A DNA stretch of 64,000 bases from SIG673 sp045653945 (lineage in GTDB: Bacteria > Bacillota > Clostridia > Oscillospirales > CAG-272), in assembly GCA_045653945.1 (NCBI GenBank), contig JAZOML010000045.1:1-64000 (forward strand). Reading direction: 5' to 3'. Of this stretch, positions 62,289 through 64,000 are shown piece after piece; position 1 is the first letter of the stretch; the number at the start of each line of letters is the position of its first letter. Below the pieces are notes generated by a model. The model searched no databases. It was given only the letters and a program-made list of their open reading frames with translations, and was not told where the DNA came from. The position numbers and the translations under genes are program-made.

Positions 62289-62867
62289 ATGAACTTAACG
62301 CAAAAGAATAAGCTTGTTAAAAGAGTAAGGTTGTTTTTAGGAGTGCTTTGGTGGAGTATTCTTGTGCTTTTGGTGATAACTCTTGTAAACGTGCTTTCGG
62401 CAAAAATGTCAGGCAGAGTGCCGAGTGTTTTCGGATATTCCGTTATGCATATTGAAAGCGGAAGTATGGAAGGGGAAATCCCAAACGGCTCTTACATTTT
62501 AATAAAAAAAGTAGAGCCGAGCGAAATCAAAAAGGACGACATTATTTGCTTTTATTCCACCGACCCTAAAATATACGGAATACCTAACACACACCGTGTT
62601 ATAGAAGAACCGATATATACGGAAAACGGCATTGAATTTATCACTAAAGGGGACGCAAACCCCAAAAATGATACTGAAACGGCAATGGGGCAAAGACTGA
62701 TAGGCATTTTCGTAAAGCGCCTTGACGGTCTGAGTGCCTTTTCCGATGCGCTGAGCGGTAAAACACTTTTATTCATCATAATAGGCATACAAATATGTAT
62801 GATAGGTATGTTTACCTACATAACTGTAAAAACCAAAAATAAGGAAATTGATAAAAAATCCGAGTAA
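62289..62867 (+). CDS. SipW-type signal peptidase I, 2
   Basis: A 192-residue second ER-type signal peptidase: Ser59 in ESGSMEG, His102 in THRVIEE, and FITKGDANPKND as the third block. Helices at about residues 14-36 and 158-178. Only ~12 nt separate it from the DUF2357-like gene. The two peptidases of the operon differ in length and tail, so they may serve different substrates. Confidence 0.88.
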   Translation: MNLTQKNKLVKRVRLFLGVLWWSILVLLVITLVNVLSAKMSGRVPSVFGYSVMHIESGSMEGEIPNGSYILIKKVEPSEIKKDDIICFYSTDPKIYGIPNTHRVIEEPIYTENGIEFITKGDANPKNDTETAMGQRLIGIFVKRLDGLSAFSDALSGKTLLFIIIGIQICMIGMFTYITVKTKNKEIDKKSE

Positions 62868-62890
62868 ATTACAAGGAAAGGAGAAGGGCT

Positions 62891-64000
62891 ATGGCAAAAG
62901 CAGGAAAAAAGAGTGGCGGCATAGGAAAGCTTGGAATATCGGCGCTGATTTTAGCCGTACTGTTTTTGATAATATACCTTATAACGGTAGTTTCGGGTTC
63001 TTCTTCATTTTTTAAGGACGCTTCGGGAAGAAATGCGCTTCTTTACTTTGAGGAAGACATACAAAGAGCGGAAATGCTTGCGGAAAAGCACTATGAAAAT
63101 CTCTATGAAATAGTAGATAAGGTAAAGGAGCTTGACAGTGCAGCCGAGGTTGACGCTTTAATGGAAAGCTACATAGGTAGCGAGCAGTTTGGCGACCTGC
63201 GTTACTATCGCAAAGGAAAATCCTATGCGGCAAACGGTGCTGAGGTAACCGAGGAAACAAGCGGCAAGGAGCATATTGAAAATATATCCTCAAGAACGGT
63301 AAGAGGCTGCACACCCGTATACTACGATAAGGTAACCCAGCTTGACTGTATCGCGTTTTACGTACCCGTAAACGGCTCGGAGCATATTGACGGCGTGCTT
63401 TCGATTATACCTGCGAGAAATATTGTAAATATAGGCTCGGCAATTAACGAAAAGGCAACCGTCGTTGCCGTAATCACCTCCGACGGAAAGGTGCTTTCCG
63501 ATAAATGTATAGACGGCTTCAATGAAAGCGTAGGTAATAATATTTACAACTTTGTTGATAAGATAACCAATAATAAAAGCGACTCGCACATTCTTTCGGA
63601 AACTGTCGCAAGAAATCAAAAAAGCGTTTGCAGTATAAATAATGACGGACTTGGCTATACGGTAGCCGTTGCGCCTCTTTCTAATTTTGGGAATAACCTT
63701 TTTCTTGTTTCGATGAGCGAAAGCGAGGGACTTATAGCCCCTGAGCTTACATATATAAGACATATAGTTAACCTGCTTTTTATATCAATAATTGCATTTA
63801 TAGTAGGTGTTGTATATGCGGTGCTATACCATAAGAAAACGAAAATCGCTCTTGCCGAGGCAACCCTTGTAGACCATAAGCTCGATTGTCCTAACGCCGA
63901 GCAGTTTAAAATCAGAGCAAAGGAGCTTGTAGCTTCGCTAAGACGAAAATATTCGGTTGTAGTTTTGTCGATAAGAAACTTCATCTATTACAGCGAGCAG
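62891..64000 (+). CDS. Cache-sensor protein with GGDEF-like domain, 3' end outside window
   Basis: An open frame from ATG 62891 (GGAGAAGGGCT upstream) to the window end, 370 codons. A membrane helix (ISALILAVLFLIIYLITVV) is followed by ~230 extracellular residues resembling a Cache sensor, a second helix (IVNLLFISIIAFIVGVVYAV), and then the start of a GGDEF-like domain (DHKLDCPNAEQF aligns with the DPLTGLPNRxxF motif, but several positions differ). It may be a diguanylate cyclase or a catalytically dead receptor; the GGDEF loop itself is not in the window. Confidence 0.75.
   Translation, partial: MAKAGKKSGGIGKLGISALILAVLFLIIYLITVVSGSSSFFKDASGRNALLYFEEDIQRAEMLAEKHYENLYEIVDKVKELDSAAEVDALMESYIGSEQFGDLRYYRKGKSYAANGAEVTEETSGKEHIENISSRTVRGCTPVYYDKVTQLDCIAFYVPVNGSEHIDGVLSIIPARNIVNIGSAINEKATVVAVITSDGKVLSDKCIDGFNESVGNNIYNFVDKITNNKSDSHILSETVARNQKSVCSINNDGLGYTVAVAPLSNFGNNLFLVSMSESEGLIAPELTYIRHIVNLLFISIIAFIVGVVYAVLYHKKTKIALAEATLVDHKLDCPNAEQFKIRAKELVASLRRKYSVVVLSIRNFIYYSEQ

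Overview
The window looks like chromosome from an endospore-forming, gut-type clostridium (Bacillota, Clostridia), probably an uncultured Oscillospiraceae/Christensenellales-like lineage. The evidence is SpoIVA, a YlmC/YmxH-type sporulation protein, an alpha/beta-type SASP, WhiA, YfmF/YfmH, strong AGGAGG ribosome sites, TTGACA-N17-TATAAT promoters, moderate GC and a large carbohydrate repertoire. No species can be named from sequence alone.

Layout: (1) 0-7.9 kb is a carbohydrate-uptake operon: an NHL/TPR/Yip1 membrane protein, a large exported DUF5696 protein and two sugar ABC permeases; the binding protein presumably lies upstream of the window. (2) 8-17.1 kb is a housekeeping run: an unknown protein, yfmF-yfmH, lgt, folD, whiA, a ClpE-like unfoldase and a methyltransferase. 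(3) 17.2-17.7 kb holds tRNA-Val, -Asp, -Phe and -Gly behind a consensus promoter. (4) 17.7-28.3 kb is a mosaic of carbohydrate and stress genes (unknown helical protein, SGNH hydrolase, GH39-MFS pair with a divergent LacI regulator, HTH/PH-domain pair, SDR oxidoreductase, deoxyinosine glycosylase, asparaginase, TIR-V4R protein). It contains gene remnants and a 76-bp dispersed repeat, so it has been rearranged. (5) 28.5-34.6 kb is a three-gene operon: SNF2-type helicase, MoxR ATPase and a metallopeptidase-VWA protein. (6) 34.9-36.4 kb has a GH36 alpha-galactosidase remnant, tRNA-Cys and a Crp-family regulator. (7) 36.5-47.3 kb is a compact phage head/tail module with an N4-gp56-type capsid protein and no integrase, replication or endolysin gene. 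(8) 47.5-50.1 kb holds an XRE regulator behind a near-perfect palindrome, then spore genes. (9) 50.6 kb to the end is a cyclic-di-GMP locus.

The last region is the most interesting. A GGDEF diguanylate cyclase is followed by a c-di-GMP-I (GEMM-type) riboswitch overlapping a terminator. Behind it, all on one strand, lie a degenerate EAL protein, a membrane-anchored beta-sandwich-like protein, three exported proteins with TASYAW(F/L) signal peptides, two SipW-type (Ser-His) signal peptidases, a membrane-anchored McrB-like AAA+ ATPase, a DUF2357-like protein with three ~198-residue repeats in place of a nuclease, and a sensor protein whose cytoplasmic part begins like a GGDEF domain. My reading is a c-di-GMP-controlled surface-fibre or matrix system that has recruited a McrBC-like AAA+/partner pair. 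The functional assignment is inference.
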